Positions 1 to 10,173 are shown, numbered from the stretch's first letter. The stretch: 64,000 nt of DNA from Rhizobium sp. J15 (GCF_002531825.1 NZ_NWSX01000023.1:22403-86402), one strand, 5' to 3'. Program-made: numbers and translations. Notes: generated by a model not told the origin, from the sequence alone.

Positions 1-64
1 GTGAATGAATATCGGCGCCGATTCGCGAGGGGTGAACCGGCTTCAAGAGAGAAAAGTGCATTCG

Positions 65-1525
65 ATGAAATTGCGAGACCTGGCCGGAGATCAGTTTCCG
101 GAACTTGAAGCACAGCTCGAAGGCCCGGCAGGCTTGCTTGATATTTCAGGCCTGTCTTCGGACAGCCGCAAGGTGACGCCCGGCACGGCCTTCGTCGCGG
201 TCGCCGGCACCAAGGCGGACGGGGCGGGCTTCATCGCCGATGCGGCAAGCCGGGGCGCTGCCGTCGCGATCGCTTCCCAAACCGTCGAGGCGTCCATCCC
301 GGTGCTTGCCGTCAAGGAGCCGCGCCGCTTCCTTTCCGTCGCCGCCTCGCATTTCTACGGCAGGCAGCCGGGCACCATGGTCGCCGTCACCGGCACGGCG
401 GGCAAGACCTCCGTCGCCTCTTTCACCAGGCAGATCTGGGCGCATGCGGGCCACGCGGCCGCGATGATCGGCACGACGGGCGTGGTCTCCCCGACGCGCA
501 ACGAATATGGCGCGCTGACGACGCCCGATCCGGTTTCGCTGCACAAGCTGCTCGCCGAGCTTTCCGACGAAGGCGTCACCCATGCGTCGATGGAGGCTTC
601 CAGCCACGGCCTCGACCAGTGCCGGCTCGATGGCGTCAGGCTTGCCGCCGCCGCCTTCACCAATCTCGGCCGCGACCACATGGATTATCATCCCACGATC
701 GAGGACTATATGGCCGCCAAGATGCGGCTCTTCGATACGCTGCTGCCGAAGGGTGCGCCGGCGGTGATCTTTGCCGACGATCCCTGGTCGGCGCAGGCTG
801 TCAAGGCTGCGGCCGATGCCGGTCACGATGTCCGCACGGTCGGGCGCAAGGGCGATTACCTCACGCTGAAACGCGTCGAGCATTTCCGCCACAAGCAGAC
901 GGCGGAGATCCATATCGGCGACGAGATCTTCGAGGTCGACATTCCGCTGGCTGGCGATTTCCAGGTCGCCAATGCGCTGGTCGCGGCAGGGCTTGCCATG
1001 TCGACCGGCGTTTCGGCAAAGGCGGCGATGGCCGCACTCGAAAAGCTCGTCGGCGCCTCCGGCCGTCTCGAACTCGTCGGTCATACCAAGGACGGCGCGC
1101 TTGCCTATGTCGATTATGCCCATAAGCCGGATGCGCTGGAAAATGTGCTGAGCTCGGTCCGGCCCTTCACGACCGGCCGCGTCGTCGTCGTCTTCGGCTG
1201 CGGCGGCGACCGCGACCGCGGCAAGCGGCCAATCATGGGCGAAATCGCCTGCCGTCTTGCCGATGTCGTCATCGTCACCGACGACAATCCGCGCTCGGAA
1301 GAGCCGGCCTCGATCCGGGCGGAGATCATGGCGGCAGCAGGCTGCGCCTCCGAGATCGGCGACCGCGCCACGGCGATCCGCGAAGCCGTCGGCATGCTGA
1401 AATCGGGCGACACGCTGATCGTCGCCGGCAAGGGGCATGAGGAGGGGCAGACGATCGGGAGCGTCACACTGCCGTTCTCCGATCATGCGGAGGTTCGTAA
1501 GGCCTTGGAGGAACTGAAATCTTGA
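65..1525 (+). CDS. murE: UDP-MurNAc-tripeptide synthetase MurE
   Basis: Cytoplasmic Mur ligase that adds the third residue, most likely meso-diaminopimelate, to UDP-MurNAc-L-Ala-D-Glu using ATP. The 486-residue product has the ATP-binding loop TGTAGKTS at about residues 109-116 and the DNPR motif at about 407-410, which in the family recognises meso-diaminopimelate. An in-frame ATG at position 5 would add 20 residues. I chose the ATG at 65 because the family start (MKLRDLAG) lies there and a purine-rich GAGAGAAAAG precedes it. A TGA at 2-4 ends the preceding gene, probably ftsI by the usual dcw order (inferred). The stop overlaps the murF start. Confidence 0.96.
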   Translation: MKLRDLAGDQFPELEAQLEGPAGLLDISGLSSDSRKVTPGTAFVAVAGTKADGAGFIADAASRGAAVAIASQTVEASIPVLAVKEPRRFLSVAASHFYGRQPGTMVAVTGTAGKTSVASFTRQIWAHAGHAAAMIGTTGVVSPTRNEYGALTTPDPVSLHKLLAELSDEGVTHASMEASSHGLDQCRLDGVRLAAAAFTNLGRDHMDYHPTIEDYMAAKMRLFDTLLPKGAPAVIFADDPWSAQAVKAAADAGHDVRTVGRKGDYLTLKRVEHFRHKQTAEIHIGDEIFEVDIPLAGDFQVANALVAAGLAMSTGVSAKAAMAALEKLVGASGRLELVGHTKDGALAYVDYAHKPDALENVLSSVRPFTTGRVVVVFGCGGDRDRGKRPIMGEIACRLADVVIVTDDNPRSEEPASIRAEIMAAAGCASEIGDRATAIREAVGMLKSGDTLIVAGKGHEEGQTIGSVTLPFSDHAEVRKALEELKS

Positions 1526-2961
1526 GCTGGCTCTGGACGACCGAAGACATGATCGCTGCGATGGCGGGGCGCCCCTTCGGCACTCTGCCCGAAGGCATCA
1601 CCGGCATTTCCATCGACAGCCGCTCGATCAGCCCGGGCGAAGCCTTCTTCGCAATCAAGGGCGACCGCGTCGACGGTCACGACTATGCGTCGATGGCGAT
1701 GGCGAACGGTGCTGCCCTTCTCGTCGTCAGCGAAGCGAGGCTTCCGGCCATGGGCCGCCTGACGGTGCCGATGATCGTCGTCGACGACGTGCTCGCAGCA
1801 CTCGTGCGTCTCGGGCAGGCTTCGCGCGAGCGGTCGCGGGCAAAGATCATCGCCGTCACCGGTTCGGTCGGCAAGACCACCACCAAGGAAATGCTGCGGC
1901 ACGTGCTGTCGCCCTCCGGCAAGGTGCATGCCTCCGTCGCCTCCTTCAACAATCACTGGGGCGTGCCGCTGACGCTGGCGCGCATGCCTGACGATACCGA
2001 TTACGGGGTCTTCGAAGTCGGGATGAACCATCCGGGCGAGATCCGGCCGCTGGTGGCGATGATCCGCCCCCATGTCGCCGTCATTACGACAATCGCGCCG
2101 GCGCATCTCGGCAATTTCAAGAGCATCAAGGAGATAGCCGCCGCCAAGGCCGAGATCTTCGAGGGGCTGGAGCCCGGTGGCCATGTCGTGCTCAACCGCG
2201 ACAACGACCAGTTCAATTTCCTCGACCGGACGGCGCAGTCGCTCGGCATCGAGCAGATCCATTCCTTCGGGCAGCATGCGAAAGCCGAATACCGGCTCGC
2301 GGAATTCAACGGCTCGGACGAGAATTCGACGCTGTGGCTGACGATCGGCGGCGAGACGCTGGAGGTGGCGCTCGGCGCGCCGGGCCGCCACATCGCCGAG
2401 AATGCGCTGGCCGCACTCGGCGTCGTCAGGATCGTCGGCGCCGATATCGAAAAGGCGATCGCCGCACTTGCGACGCTGAAGCCGGAAAAGGGCAGGGGCA
2501 AGCGCCACCGGCTTTCGATCGGCGGCGGCAACGGCAGCTTCACGCTGATCGACGAGAGCTACAATGCCAATCCGGCCTCGATGCGCGCGGCGATCGCGCT
2601 GCTGGCGGCGGCCGAGCCGACCGGCCGCGGACGCCGCATCGCCGTGCTCGGCGACATGCTCGAGATGGGCGAATATGCCGAGAAGGTCCACACCGACCTC
2701 ACCGGGCCGCTGCTTGCGGCCGGCATCGAACATGTCTGGCTCGCGGGCGCCGAAATGGCCGCGCTGAAGGAATCACTGCCGGAAAGCGTCCACGTCGAAT
2801 ACCGGGAAAAGACGGACGAATTGACGGACTACGTGTTGAACTCGGTCGTCCCGGGCGACGTGTTGATGGTGAAATCGTCTCTGGGCATCGGTTTCGGCAA
2901 GATCGTCGCCGCGCTTCTTGACAAGTTCCCGGCATTTTCCGACACGCAACGCGAACTTTGA
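1522..2961 (+). CDS. murF: UDP-MurNAc-tripeptide:D-Ala-D-Ala ligase MurF
   Basis: Adds D-alanyl-D-alanine to UDP-MurNAc-tripeptide, completing the cytoplasmic pentapeptide precursor. The 479-residue protein has the Mur-ligase P-loop TGSVGKTT at residues 113-120 and the YNANPASM substrate motif in the central part. The start is TTG, embedded in TTGA so that its last bases form the murE stop codon; this four-base overlap points to translational coupling. Length and start (MSWLWTTEDM) are normal for rhizobial MurF. Confidence 0.96.
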   Translation: MSWLWTTEDMIAAMAGRPFGTLPEGITGISIDSRSISPGEAFFAIKGDRVDGHDYASMAMANGAALLVVSEARLPAMGRLTVPMIVVDDVLAALVRLGQASRERSRAKIIAVTGSVGKTTTKEMLRHVLSPSGKVHASVASFNNHWGVPLTLARMPDDTDYGVFEVGMNHPGEIRPLVAMIRPHVAVITTIAPAHLGNFKSIKEIAAAKAEIFEGLEPGGHVVLNRDNDQFNFLDRTAQSLGIEQIHSFGQHAKAEYRLAEFNGSDENSTLWLTIGGETLEVALGAPGRHIAENALAALGVVRIVGADIEKAIAALATLKPEKGRGKRHRLSIGGGNGSFTLIDESYNANPASMRAAIALLAAAEPTGRGRRIAVLGDMLEMGEYAEKVHTDLTGPLLAAGIEHVWLAGAEMAALKESLPESVHVEYREKTDELTDYVLNSVVPGDVLMVKSSLGIGFGKIVAALLDKFPAFSDTQREL

Positions 2962-2982
2962 TCGGGTAACAAGGGGCCCTGA

Positions 2983-4083
2983 ATGCTGATCTGGCTTGTC
3001 GAACTGTCGGAATATTTCAAGTTTCTGAACCTGTTCAGATATATTACCTTCCGCACGGGCGCCGCTCTTTTCACCTCTGCACTGATCGTCTTCCTGTTCG
3101 GGCCGACGATCATCAATTCGCTGCGCATCCGGCAGGGCAAAGGCCAGCCGATCCGCGCCGACGGGCCGCAGACGCATTTCAAGAAGGCCGGTACGCCGAC
3201 GATGGGCGGGCTGATGATCCTTGCCGGCATCGTCGGGGCCTCGCTGCTCTGGGCCGACCTTTCCAACGTCTACGTCGTCGCTACGCTGCTGGTGACGCTG
3301 GGTTTCGGCGCCATCGGCTTCTATGATGACTATCTCAAAGTGACCAAGCAGAGCCATAAGGGCTTCTCCGGCAAGGCGCGCCTCGGCATCGAGTTCATCA
3401 TAGCCGGCATCGCCGTCTATTTCATGATGCGCACCGCCCTTGCTTCAGGGACGGCCGGCTCGACCTTCGGTTCCTCGATCGCCTTTCCCTTCTTCAAGGA
3501 CTTCCTGATCAATCTCGGCATCATGTTCGTCGTCTTCGGCGGCTTCGTCATTGTCGGCGCCGGCAATGCCGTCAATCTGACGGACGGGCTCGACGGGCTT
3601 GCCATCGTGCCTGTGATGATCGCCGCCGCCTCCTTCGGCGTCATCGCCTATCTCGCCGGCAACGTCGTCTTTGCGAACTACCTGCAGATCAATTTCGTGC
3701 CCGGCACCGGTGAGCTTGCCGTCGTGCTCGGCGCCGTCATCGGCGCCGGCCTCGGCTTCCTCTGGTTCAATGCGCCGCCGGCGGCCATCTTCATGGGCGA
3801 TACCGGGTCGCTGGCGCTCGGCGGCACGATCGGCACCGTCGCCGTCGCCACCAAGCACGAGATCGTCATGGCGATTATCGGCGGCCTCTTCGTCATGGAG
3901 ACGCTCTCGGTCATCATCCAGGTCGGCTTCTTCAAGATGACCGGCCGGCGCGTCTTCCTGATGGCGCCGATCCACCATCACTTCGAAAAGAAGGGCTGGA
4001 CCGAGAGCCAGGTGGTCATCCGTTTCTGGATCATCGCGGTCGGTCTTGCCATGCTCGGCCTTTCGACGCTGAAGCTGCGGTGA
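2983..4083 (+). CDS. mraY: Phospho-MurNAc-pentapeptide transferase MraY
   Basis: Integral membrane enzyme that transfers phospho-MurNAc-pentapeptide to undecaprenyl phosphate, giving lipid I. The 366-residue sequence shows about ten hydrophobic segments and the three family signatures: FYDDYLK with Asp115/Asp116, NAVNLTDGLDGLA near residue 195-207, and a C-terminal HHHFEKKGW. An AAGGGG ribosome site lies about ten bases before the ATG. It sits 21 bases after murF and 7 bases before murD. Confidence 0.97.
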   Translation: MLIWLVELSEYFKFLNLFRYITFRTGAALFTSALIVFLFGPTIINSLRIRQGKGQPIRADGPQTHFKKAGTPTMGGLMILAGIVGASLLWADLSNVYVVATLLVTLGFGAIGFYDDYLKVTKQSHKGFSGKARLGIEFIIAGIAVYFMMRTALASGTAGSTFGSSIAFPFFKDFLINLGIMFVVFGGFVIVGAGNAVNLTDGLDGLAIVPVMIAAASFGVIAYLAGNVVFANYLQINFVPGTGELAVVLGAVIGAGLGFLWFNAPPAAIFMGDTGSLALGGTIGTVAVATKHEIVMAIIGGLFVMETLSVIIQVGFFKMTGRRVFLMAPIHHHFEKKGWTESQVVIRFWIIAVGLAMLGLSTLKLR

Positions 4084-4090
4084 GGCGGCG

Positions 4091-5503
4091 ATGATCCCGG
4101 TCACGACGCTCAAAGACAGGAAGGTCGCGCTCTTCGGGCTCGGCGGCTCCGGTTTTGCCACTGCCCGCGCGCTGATTGCGGGCGGCGCCGATGTGACCGC
4201 CTGGGACGACAATCCCGACAGCGTCGCCAAGGCTTCGGCCGAAGGCATCCGGACGGAGGACCTGCACACGATCGACTGGAGCCAGCAGGCGCTGTTCGTG
4301 CTGTCGCCCGGTGTGCCGCTCACCCATCCGAAACCGCACTGGACCGTCGATCTGGCGCGTGCGGCGGGCGTCGACATCGTCGGCGACGTCGAACTCTTCG
4401 TGCGCGAGCGCCGCGCCCATGCGCCGGACTGCCCCTTCATCGCTATCACCGGCACCAACGGCAAATCGACCACCACGGCGCTGATTGCCCATATCCTGAC
4501 ATCGGCAGGCTACGACACGCAGCTCGGCGGCAATATCGGCACGGCCGTGCTGACGCTCGATCCGCCGAAGGCGGGCCGTTATTTCGTCGTCGAATGCTCC
4601 TCCTACCAGATCGATCTGGCGCCGACGCTGAACCCGTCCGCCGGCATCCTTCTCAACCTGACGCCCGATCACCTCGACCGCCACGGCACGATGCAGCACT
4701 ATGCCGACGTCAAGGAGCGGCTGGTCGCCGGCAGCGATGTGGCGATCGTCGGCATCGACGACAGCCATTCGGTGCTGATCGCCGACCGCGTCGAGCGGGC
4801 GGGCGTCAAGGTGGTCCGCATCTCCCGCCGCAACGTGGTGGCCGATGGCATCTATGCCGAGGGCACCAAGCTCGTTCAGGCCGCCGGCGGCGCCATGCTG
4901 CCCTTCGTCGATCTCGACGGCATCCAGACGCTGCGCGGCAGCCATAATGCGCAGAACGCCGCCGCCGCCGTCGCCGCCTGCCTTGCGGCCGGCGTCTCCG
5001 CCGACGATATCCGCGCCGGCCTTATCTCCTTCCCCGGCCTCAAGCACCGCATGCAGCCGGTGGGCCAGCGTGGCCGCGTCGTCTTCGTCAACGATTCCAA
5101 GGCGACCAATGCCGATGCCGCGGCTCCCGCGCTTTCGAGCTATGATCGCATCTACTGGATCGCCGGCGGCCTGCCGAAATCAGGCGGCATCACGACGCTC
5201 GCTCCCTATTTTCCGCGCATCGCCAAGACCTATCTGATCGGCGAGGCGGCGGCGGAATTCGCAGCCACCCTCGGCGAAGCCGTGCCCTACGAGATATCAG
5301 GCACGCTGGAGCGGGCGGTGGCGCATGCGGCGGCCGATGCAGAACGCGACGAGAGCGGCTCTTCGGTCGTGATGTTATCCCCGGCTTGCGCAAGCTTCGA
5401 CCAGTATAAGAACTTCGAAGTCAGGGGCGATGCCTTCGTCAGCCACGTGGCGGCACTTGACGGAATGACGATGCTGATCGGTCCTGCAACAGGAGAGAAA
5501 TGA
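4091..5503 (+). CDS. murD: UDP-MurNAc-L-alanine:D-glutamate ligase MurD
   Basis: Cytoplasmic Mur ligase that adds D-glutamate to UDP-MurNAc-L-alanine. The 470-residue product begins with a Rossmann-like dinucleotide fold (FGLGGSGFA, about residues 15-23) and has the P-loop TGTNGKSTT at 120-128. The Mur-ligase motif NLTPDHLDRH and the KATNADAA loop are also present. It is spaced 7 bases after mraY, and its 3-prime end carries an AGGAGAG ribosome site for ftsW, whose ATG starts two bases after the murD stop. Confidence 0.96.
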   Translation: MIPVTTLKDRKVALFGLGGSGFATARALIAGGADVTAWDDNPDSVAKASAEGIRTEDLHTIDWSQQALFVLSPGVPLTHPKPHWTVDLARAAGVDIVGDVELFVRERRAHAPDCPFIAITGTNGKSTTTALIAHILTSAGYDTQLGGNIGTAVLTLDPPKAGRYFVVECSSYQIDLAPTLNPSAGILLNLTPDHLDRHGTMQHYADVKERLVAGSDVAIVGIDDSHSVLIADRVERAGVKVVRISRRNVVADGIYAEGTKLVQAAGGAMLPFVDLDGIQTLRGSHNAQNAAAAVAACLAAGVSADDIRAGLISFPGLKHRMQPVGQRGRVVFVNDSKATNADAAAPALSSYDRIYWIAGGLPKSGGITTLAPYFPRIAKTYLIGEAAAEFAATLGEAVPYEISGTLERAVAHAAADAERDESGSSVVMLSPACASFDQYKNFEVRGDAFVSHVAALDGMTMLIGPATGEK

Positions 5504-5504
5504 C

Positions 5505-6659
5505 ATGGTAAGCCGCGCGGAACGTGGGCCTCTGGCCGATTGGTTCTGGACCATCGACCGCTTCTTCCTGGCGATGTTCATCTTCCTGATGGGCATCGGC
5601 TTCATGCTTTCCTTCGCCGCCTCTCCCGCGGTTGCCGAGCGCATCGGGCTCGAACCTTTCCACTTCGTCAAGCGCCATGCGGCCTTCATGATCCCGTCGA
5701 TCGCCGTGATGCTCGGGCTGTCGTTCCTGACGCCGCGCCAGGTGCGGCGGACCGCGATCCTGCTTTTGATCATCTCGCTCGCGATGATGGTGCTGGTTCT
5801 TTTCGTCGGGCAGGAGGTCAAGGGCGGCAGGCGCTGGATCTGGATCGCCGGCCTTTCCGTCCAGCCGTCGGAATTCATGAAGCCCGCCTTCGTCGTCGTC
5901 TGCGCCTGGCTGTTTGCCGAACATGCGCGCCAGCCTGAAATTCCCGGCAATCTCTTCGCCATCATCCTGTTCGGCATCGTCGCCGCACTTCTCGTCGCGC
6001 AGCCGGACCTCGGCCAGACCATCCTGACCACGGCGGTCTGGGGCGGGATGTTCTTCATGGCCGGCATGCCGTGGATCTGGATCGTGCTGCTCGGCATCGG
6101 CGGCGCCGGCGGCCTGCTCAGCGCCTATTACGTCTTTCCGCACGTTGCCGGCCGAATAGACAAGTTCATGACCGGCGAGGGCGACACGTTCCAGATCGAC
6201 ACAGCGCGCGAAGCGATCATCCGCGGCAGCTGGTTCGGCCAGGGACCGGGTGAAGGCATCGTCAAGCGCATCATTCCGGATGCCCATACCGACTTCATCT
6301 TCTCGGTCGCGGCCGAAGAATTCGGCATCGTCTTCTGCATGGCGCTCGTCGCGCTGTTCACCGTGCTGGTGCTGCGCGGCCTGTCGCATGCCTATCGCGA
6401 GCGCAACGACTTCAACCGTTTCGCCGTCGCCGGCCTGGTGCTGCAGATGGGTATCCAGTCGATCATCAATATCGGCGTCAATCTCGAGCTGCTGCCGGCA
6501 AAGGGCATGACGCTGCCGCTGATTTCCTACGGCGGCTCGTCTATGGTGGCGATCTGCGTCACCGCCGGTTTCATTCTGGCGCTGACGCGCCATCGCCCGG
6601 AAAAACGCGCGCAGGACCGGAGCCTTTTCCGCGTCCCGCACGGTATGCCGGCGGAGTAG
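5505..6659 (+). CDS. ftsW: Septal peptidoglycan polymerase FtsW (SEDS)
   Basis: SEDS-family membrane glycosyltransferase that polymerises lipid II at the septum with its class b PBP partner. The 384-residue protein has about ten transmembrane segments, starting near residue 18. It shows family motifs such as a VKGGRRWIWIAG stretch, QPSEFMKPA, QPDLGQT and a C-terminal ISYGGSSM loop. Its place between murD and murG is the standard dcw position and separates it from the paralogue RodA. Confidence 0.95.
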   Translation: MVSRAERGPLADWFWTIDRFFLAMFIFLMGIGFMLSFAASPAVAERIGLEPFHFVKRHAAFMIPSIAVMLGLSFLTPRQVRRTAILLLIISLAMMVLVLFVGQEVKGGRRWIWIAGLSVQPSEFMKPAFVVVCAWLFAEHARQPEIPGNLFAIILFGIVAALLVAQPDLGQTILTTAVWGGMFFMAGMPWIWIVLLGIGGAGGLLSAYYVFPHVAGRIDKFMTGEGDTFQIDTAREAIIRGSWFGQGPGEGIVKRIIPDAHTDFIFSVAAEEFGIVFCMALVALFTVLVLRGLSHAYRERNDFNRFAVAGLVLQMGIQSIINIGVNLELLPAKGMTLPLISYGGSSMVAICVTAGFILALTRHRPEKRAQDRSLFRVPHGMPAE

Positions 6660-6665
6660 GAGCTT

Positions 6666-7790
6666 ATGAGCAAAGGCATCGTTCTGCTTGCCGCCGGGGG
6701 GACCGGCGGCCATGTGTTCCCGGCGGAGGCGCTGGCCTTCAAGCTGAAGGAACGCGGCTATTCGGTGCATCTCGTCACCGACAGCCGGGCGGAGCGTTAT
6801 GCCGGCAAGTTCCCGGCCGAGGAAATCCATGTCGTGCCGTCGGCAACGATCGGTTCGAAGAACCCGGTGGCCGTCGCCCGTTCGCTATGGACGCTCTGGA
6901 GCGGCATGCGGGCGGCAAAGAAGCTGATCCAGCGGCTGAAGCCCGTCATCGTCGTCGGTTTCGGCGGTTATCCCACCGTGCCGCCGCTGCTTGCCGCCAC
7001 AAGGCTCGGCGTGCCGGCGATGATCCATGAGCAGAATGCCGTGATGGGCCGCGCCAACAAGGCGCTGGCGACCCGCGTGCAGGGGATCGCCGGCGGTTTC
7101 CTGCCGGAGGGCGGCGCTGCCTTTCCCGACAAGACGGTGACGACGGGCAATCCGGTTCGCCCGGCGATCATCGCCGCGGCCGAGGTGCCTTATACGCCGT
7201 CGCATCCCGGCGAAGCCTTCAATCTCGTGGTCTTCGGCGGCAGCCAGGGCGCGCAATATTTCTCCAAGGCGCTGCCGACGGCGATCAGCCTGCTCGACGA
7301 AGCGCTTCGCCTTCGCCTGCGCATCACCCAGCAGGTGCGCCCGGAGGATATGGAGATGGTCAGCGGCTGCGTCGCCAAGCTGGATATGGGCGCCGATATC
7401 GCGCCCTTCTTCACCGACATGGCGGAGCGGCTGGCGAAAGCGCATCTTGTGATCTGCCGCTCCGGCGCTTCGACGGTTTCGGAAATCTCGGTCATCGGCC
7501 GTCCGGCCGTGCTGGTGCCTTATCCGCATGCGCTCGACCACGACCAGGCGGCCAATGCCGCCGCGCTCGCCGCGACCGGCGGAGCCAAGGTGATCCCACA
7601 GGCGGAGCTTTCGCCGGAACGCATCGCCTCCATCCTGAGCCACGTGATGAACGACCCGGAAAAGCTTGCCGGCATGGCGGCCGCGGCCAAGCTCGCGGGA
7701 AAACCCGATGCCGCGAACTTGCTTGCCGACATGGTTGAGGCTATTGCCGCCGGACGGACAATAGCGGAATTCAAGAGGACACGCGCATGA
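6666..7790 (+). CDS. murG: Lipid II synthase MurG (GlcNAc transferase)
   Basis: Peripheral membrane GT-B glycosyltransferase that adds GlcNAc to lipid I to make lipid II. The 374-residue product has the G-loop GGTGGH at residues 11-16, HEQNAVMGRANK in the N-terminal domain and GGSQGAQYF in the UDP-GlcNAc-binding C-terminal domain. A TAGGAGC sequence at the ftsW stop supplies the ribosome site. The last four bases overlap the murC start (ATGA). Confidence 0.96.
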   Translation: MSKGIVLLAAGGTGGHVFPAEALAFKLKERGYSVHLVTDSRAERYAGKFPAEEIHVVPSATIGSKNPVAVARSLWTLWSGMRAAKKLIQRLKPVIVVGFGGYPTVPPLLAATRLGVPAMIHEQNAVMGRANKALATRVQGIAGGFLPEGGAAFPDKTVTTGNPVRPAIIAAAEVPYTPSHPGEAFNLVVFGGSQGAQYFSKALPTAISLLDEALRLRLRITQQVRPEDMEMVSGCVAKLDMGADIAPFFTDMAERLAKAHLVICRSGASTVSEISVIGRPAVLVPYPHALDHDQAANAAALAATGGAKVIPQAELSPERIASILSHVMNDPEKLAGMAAAAKLAGKPDAANLLADMVEAIAAGRTIAEFKRTRA

Positions 7791-9202
7791 AACTGCCGAA
7801 GGCGATCGGTCTCGTCCATTTCATCGGCATTGGCGGTATCGGCATGAGCGGTATCGCCGAGGTGCTGCACAATCTCGGCCACAAGGTGCAGGGGTCCGAC
7901 CAGGCCGACAGCGCCAATGTCCAGCGCCTGCGTGACAAGGGCATCGAAGTCTCCGTCGGCCACCGGGCCGAAAACCTCGGCGATGCCGAAGTCGTCGTGG
8001 TTTCGACGGCGATTAAGAAGAGCAATCCGGAACTCATCGCGGCGCGCGAAAAGCTGCTGCCGGTGGTGCGCCGCGCCGAGATGCTGGCCGAACTGATGCG
8101 CTTCCGCAATGCGATCGCCATCGGCGGCACCCATGGCAAGACGACGACCACATCGCTGGTCGCGACCCTGCTCGAAGCCGGCGGGCTCGACCCGACCGTC
8201 ATCAACGGCGGCATCATCAACGCCTACGGCACCAATGCCCGCATGGGCGAGGGCGAGTGGATGGTGGTCGAAGCCGATGAATCCGACGGCACCTTCCTGA
8301 AGCTTCCGGCCGATGTTGCCGTCATCACCAATATCGATCCCGAGCATCTCGACCATTACGGCAATTTCGACGCCGTGCGCGCCGCCTTCCGGCAGTTCGT
8401 CGAGAACGTGCCGTTCTACGGCTTCGGCGTCATGTGCCTGGACCACCCCGAAGTGCAGGCGCTGGTCGGCCGCATCGAGGACCGCAAGATCATCACCTAT
8501 GGCGAAAACCCGCAGGCCGACGTGCGCTTCAAGAATGTGCGCATCGACGGCACGCGCTCGATCTTCGACGTTGAGATCCGCCGACGCCGCACCGGCCAGG
8601 TCATCCAGCTCAAGGAACTGGTCATGCCGATGCCCGGCCGTCACAATATTTCCAACGCCACCGCGGCGATCGCGGTTGCCAACCGGCTCGGCATTTCCAA
8701 GGAAGATATCGCCAAGGGGCTCGCCTCCTTCGGCGGCGTCAAGCGCCGCTTTACGCTGACCGGCGAATGGAACGGCGTGCAGATCTTCGACGATTACGGC
8801 CACCACCCCGTCGAGATCAAGGCCGTGCTGCGCGCTGCCCGCGAAGCCTGCAAGGGGCGGATCATCGCCGTTCATCAGCCGCACCGCTACAGCCGCCTTT
8901 CGAGCCTGTTCGAAGAATTCGCCGCCTGCTTCAACGATGCCGACAGCATTTTCCTGGCGCCCGTCTATGCGGCAGGCGAGGATCCGATCGAAGGCATGGA
9001 TTCGGTATCGCTCGTCTCGCGCATCAAATCCGGCGGCCATCGCGACGCCCGCTTCCTCGCTTCGGCGGAGCTTCTGCCGCAGATGGTTGCAGAGGTTGCA
9101 AAGCCTGGTGATTTCGTGGTTCTGTTGGGGGCTGGAAGCATCACATCCTGGGCAGCGGCGCTGCCCAAACAACTGGAAGGCCTATCGGGAAAGTCCGCAT
9201 GA
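7787..9202 (+). CDS. murC: UDP-MurNAc:L-alanine ligase MurC
   Basis: Adds the first residue, L-alanine, to UDP-MurNAc in the cytoplasm. The 471-residue protein has an N-terminal Rossmann motif (HFIGIGGIGMSGIAE, about 11-25) and the P-loop GGTHGKTTT at 113-121. EADESDGTF, NIDPEHLDHY and DDYGHHPVEI follow, as expected for MurC. It overlaps murG at its start and murB at its end by four bases each (ATGA), so the three genes are likely translated in a coupled way. Confidence 0.97.
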   Translation: MKLPKAIGLVHFIGIGGIGMSGIAEVLHNLGHKVQGSDQADSANVQRLRDKGIEVSVGHRAENLGDAEVVVVSTAIKKSNPELIAAREKLLPVVRRAEMLAELMRFRNAIAIGGTHGKTTTTSLVATLLEAGGLDPTVINGGIINAYGTNARMGEGEWMVVEADESDGTFLKLPADVAVITNIDPEHLDHYGNFDAVRAAFRQFVENVPFYGFGVMCLDHPEVQALVGRIEDRKIITYGENPQADVRFKNVRIDGTRSIFDVEIRRRRTGQVIQLKELVMPMPGRHNISNATAAIAVANRLGISKEDIAKGLASFGGVKRRFTLTGEWNGVQIFDDYGHHPVEIKAVLRAAREACKGRIIAVHQPHRYSRLSSLFEEFAACFNDADSIFLAPVYAAGEDPIEGMDSVSLVSRIKSGGHRDARFLASAELLPQMVAEVAKPGDFVVLLGAGSITSWAAALPKQLEGLSGKSA

Positions 9203-10173
9203 AACAGGTGAATGGGGAAAAGCTTCTCGCGTCTCTCGGAGACGGTGTAAAGGATATCCGCGGCCGCATCACGCCGGATGCCCCCATGGACCGCGTCACC
9301 TGGTTCCGGGCGGGCGGGCTCGCCGAGCTGATGTTCCAGCCGCATGACGTCGACGACCTCATCGCCTTCCTGAAGATCCTGCCGGAAGAAGTGCCGCTGA
9401 CGGTGGTCGGCGTCGGCTCCAACATCCTGGTGCGCGACGGCGGCATCCCAGGCGTTGTGCTGCGCCTGTCGGCCAAGGGCTTCGGCTTCGTCGAGCTGGC
9501 CGGTGAAAACCGCATCCTCGCCGGCGCCATCTGCCCGGACAAGCATCTCGCGGCGATGGCGATGGACAATGGCATCGGCGGCTTCCATTTCTATTACGGC
9601 ATCCCGGGCGGCATCGGCGGCGCGGCGCGCATGAATGCCGGCGCCAACGGCGTCGAGACGCGCGAACGGCTGGTCGAGGTCAACGCGGTCGACCGCAAGG
9701 GCAACAAGCATGTGCTCTCCAATGCCGAGATGGGCTATTCCTACCGGCATTCCGCGGCCCCTGCCGACCTGATCTTCACCTCCGTGCTGTTCGAAGGCTA
9801 TCCCGAGGACCGCGCCCAGATCCGCGCCGAGATGGACGCGGTGCGCAATCACCGCGAGACGGTGCAGCCGGTGCGCGAGAAGACCGGCGGCTCGACTTTC
9901 AAGAACCCGCCCGGCCATTCGGCCTGGAAGCTGATCGACGAGGCGGGCTGCCGCGGCCTCGTCATCGGCGGCGCGCAGATGTCGTCGCTTCACTGCAACT
10001 TCATGATCAACATGGGGCAGGCGACCGGCTACGATCTCGAATATCTCGGCGAGCAGGTGCGCCGCGAGGTCTTCGAGAAAGAGGGCATCAAGCTCGAATG
10101 GGAAATCAAGCGCATCGGCGTCTTCATGCCCGGCCGCGAAGTGCGTCCGTTCCAGGGCGTGACCACCGAGTAG
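9199..10173 (+). CDS. murB: UDP-N-acetylenolpyruvoylglucosamine reductase MurB
   Basis: FAD-dependent, NADPH-using reductase that turns enolpyruvyl-UDP-GlcNAc into UDP-MurNAc. The 324-residue sequence has the FAD-binding VGVGSNILVRDGG stretch and a GGIGGAARMNAGANG loop. GSTFKNP carries the likely proton-donor serine (Ser232), and the conserved C-terminal glutamate is near residue 300. It is the last plus-strand gene before the block is interrupted: a minus-strand epimerase gene ends only three bases beyond its stop. Confidence 0.96.
   Translation: MKQVNGEKLLASLGDGVKDIRGRITPDAPMDRVTWFRAGGLAELMFQPHDVDDLIAFLKILPEEVPLTVVGVGSNILVRDGGIPGVVLRLSAKGFGFVELAGENRILAGAICPDKHLAAMAMDNGIGGFHFYYGIPGGIGGAARMNAGANGVETRERLVEVNAVDRKGNKHVLSNAEMGYSYRHSAAPADLIFTSVLFEGYPEDRAQIRAEMDAVRNHRETVQPVREKTGGSTFKNPPGHSAWKLIDEAGCRGLVIGGAQMSSLHCNFMINMGQATGYDLEYLGEQVRREVFEKEGIKLEWEIKRIGVFMPGREVRPFQGVTTE

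Noticed and set aside
1483..2733. A 416-codon minus-strand frame across murF
   Set aside because: Shadow of murF; amino-acid composition is unlike a real protein.
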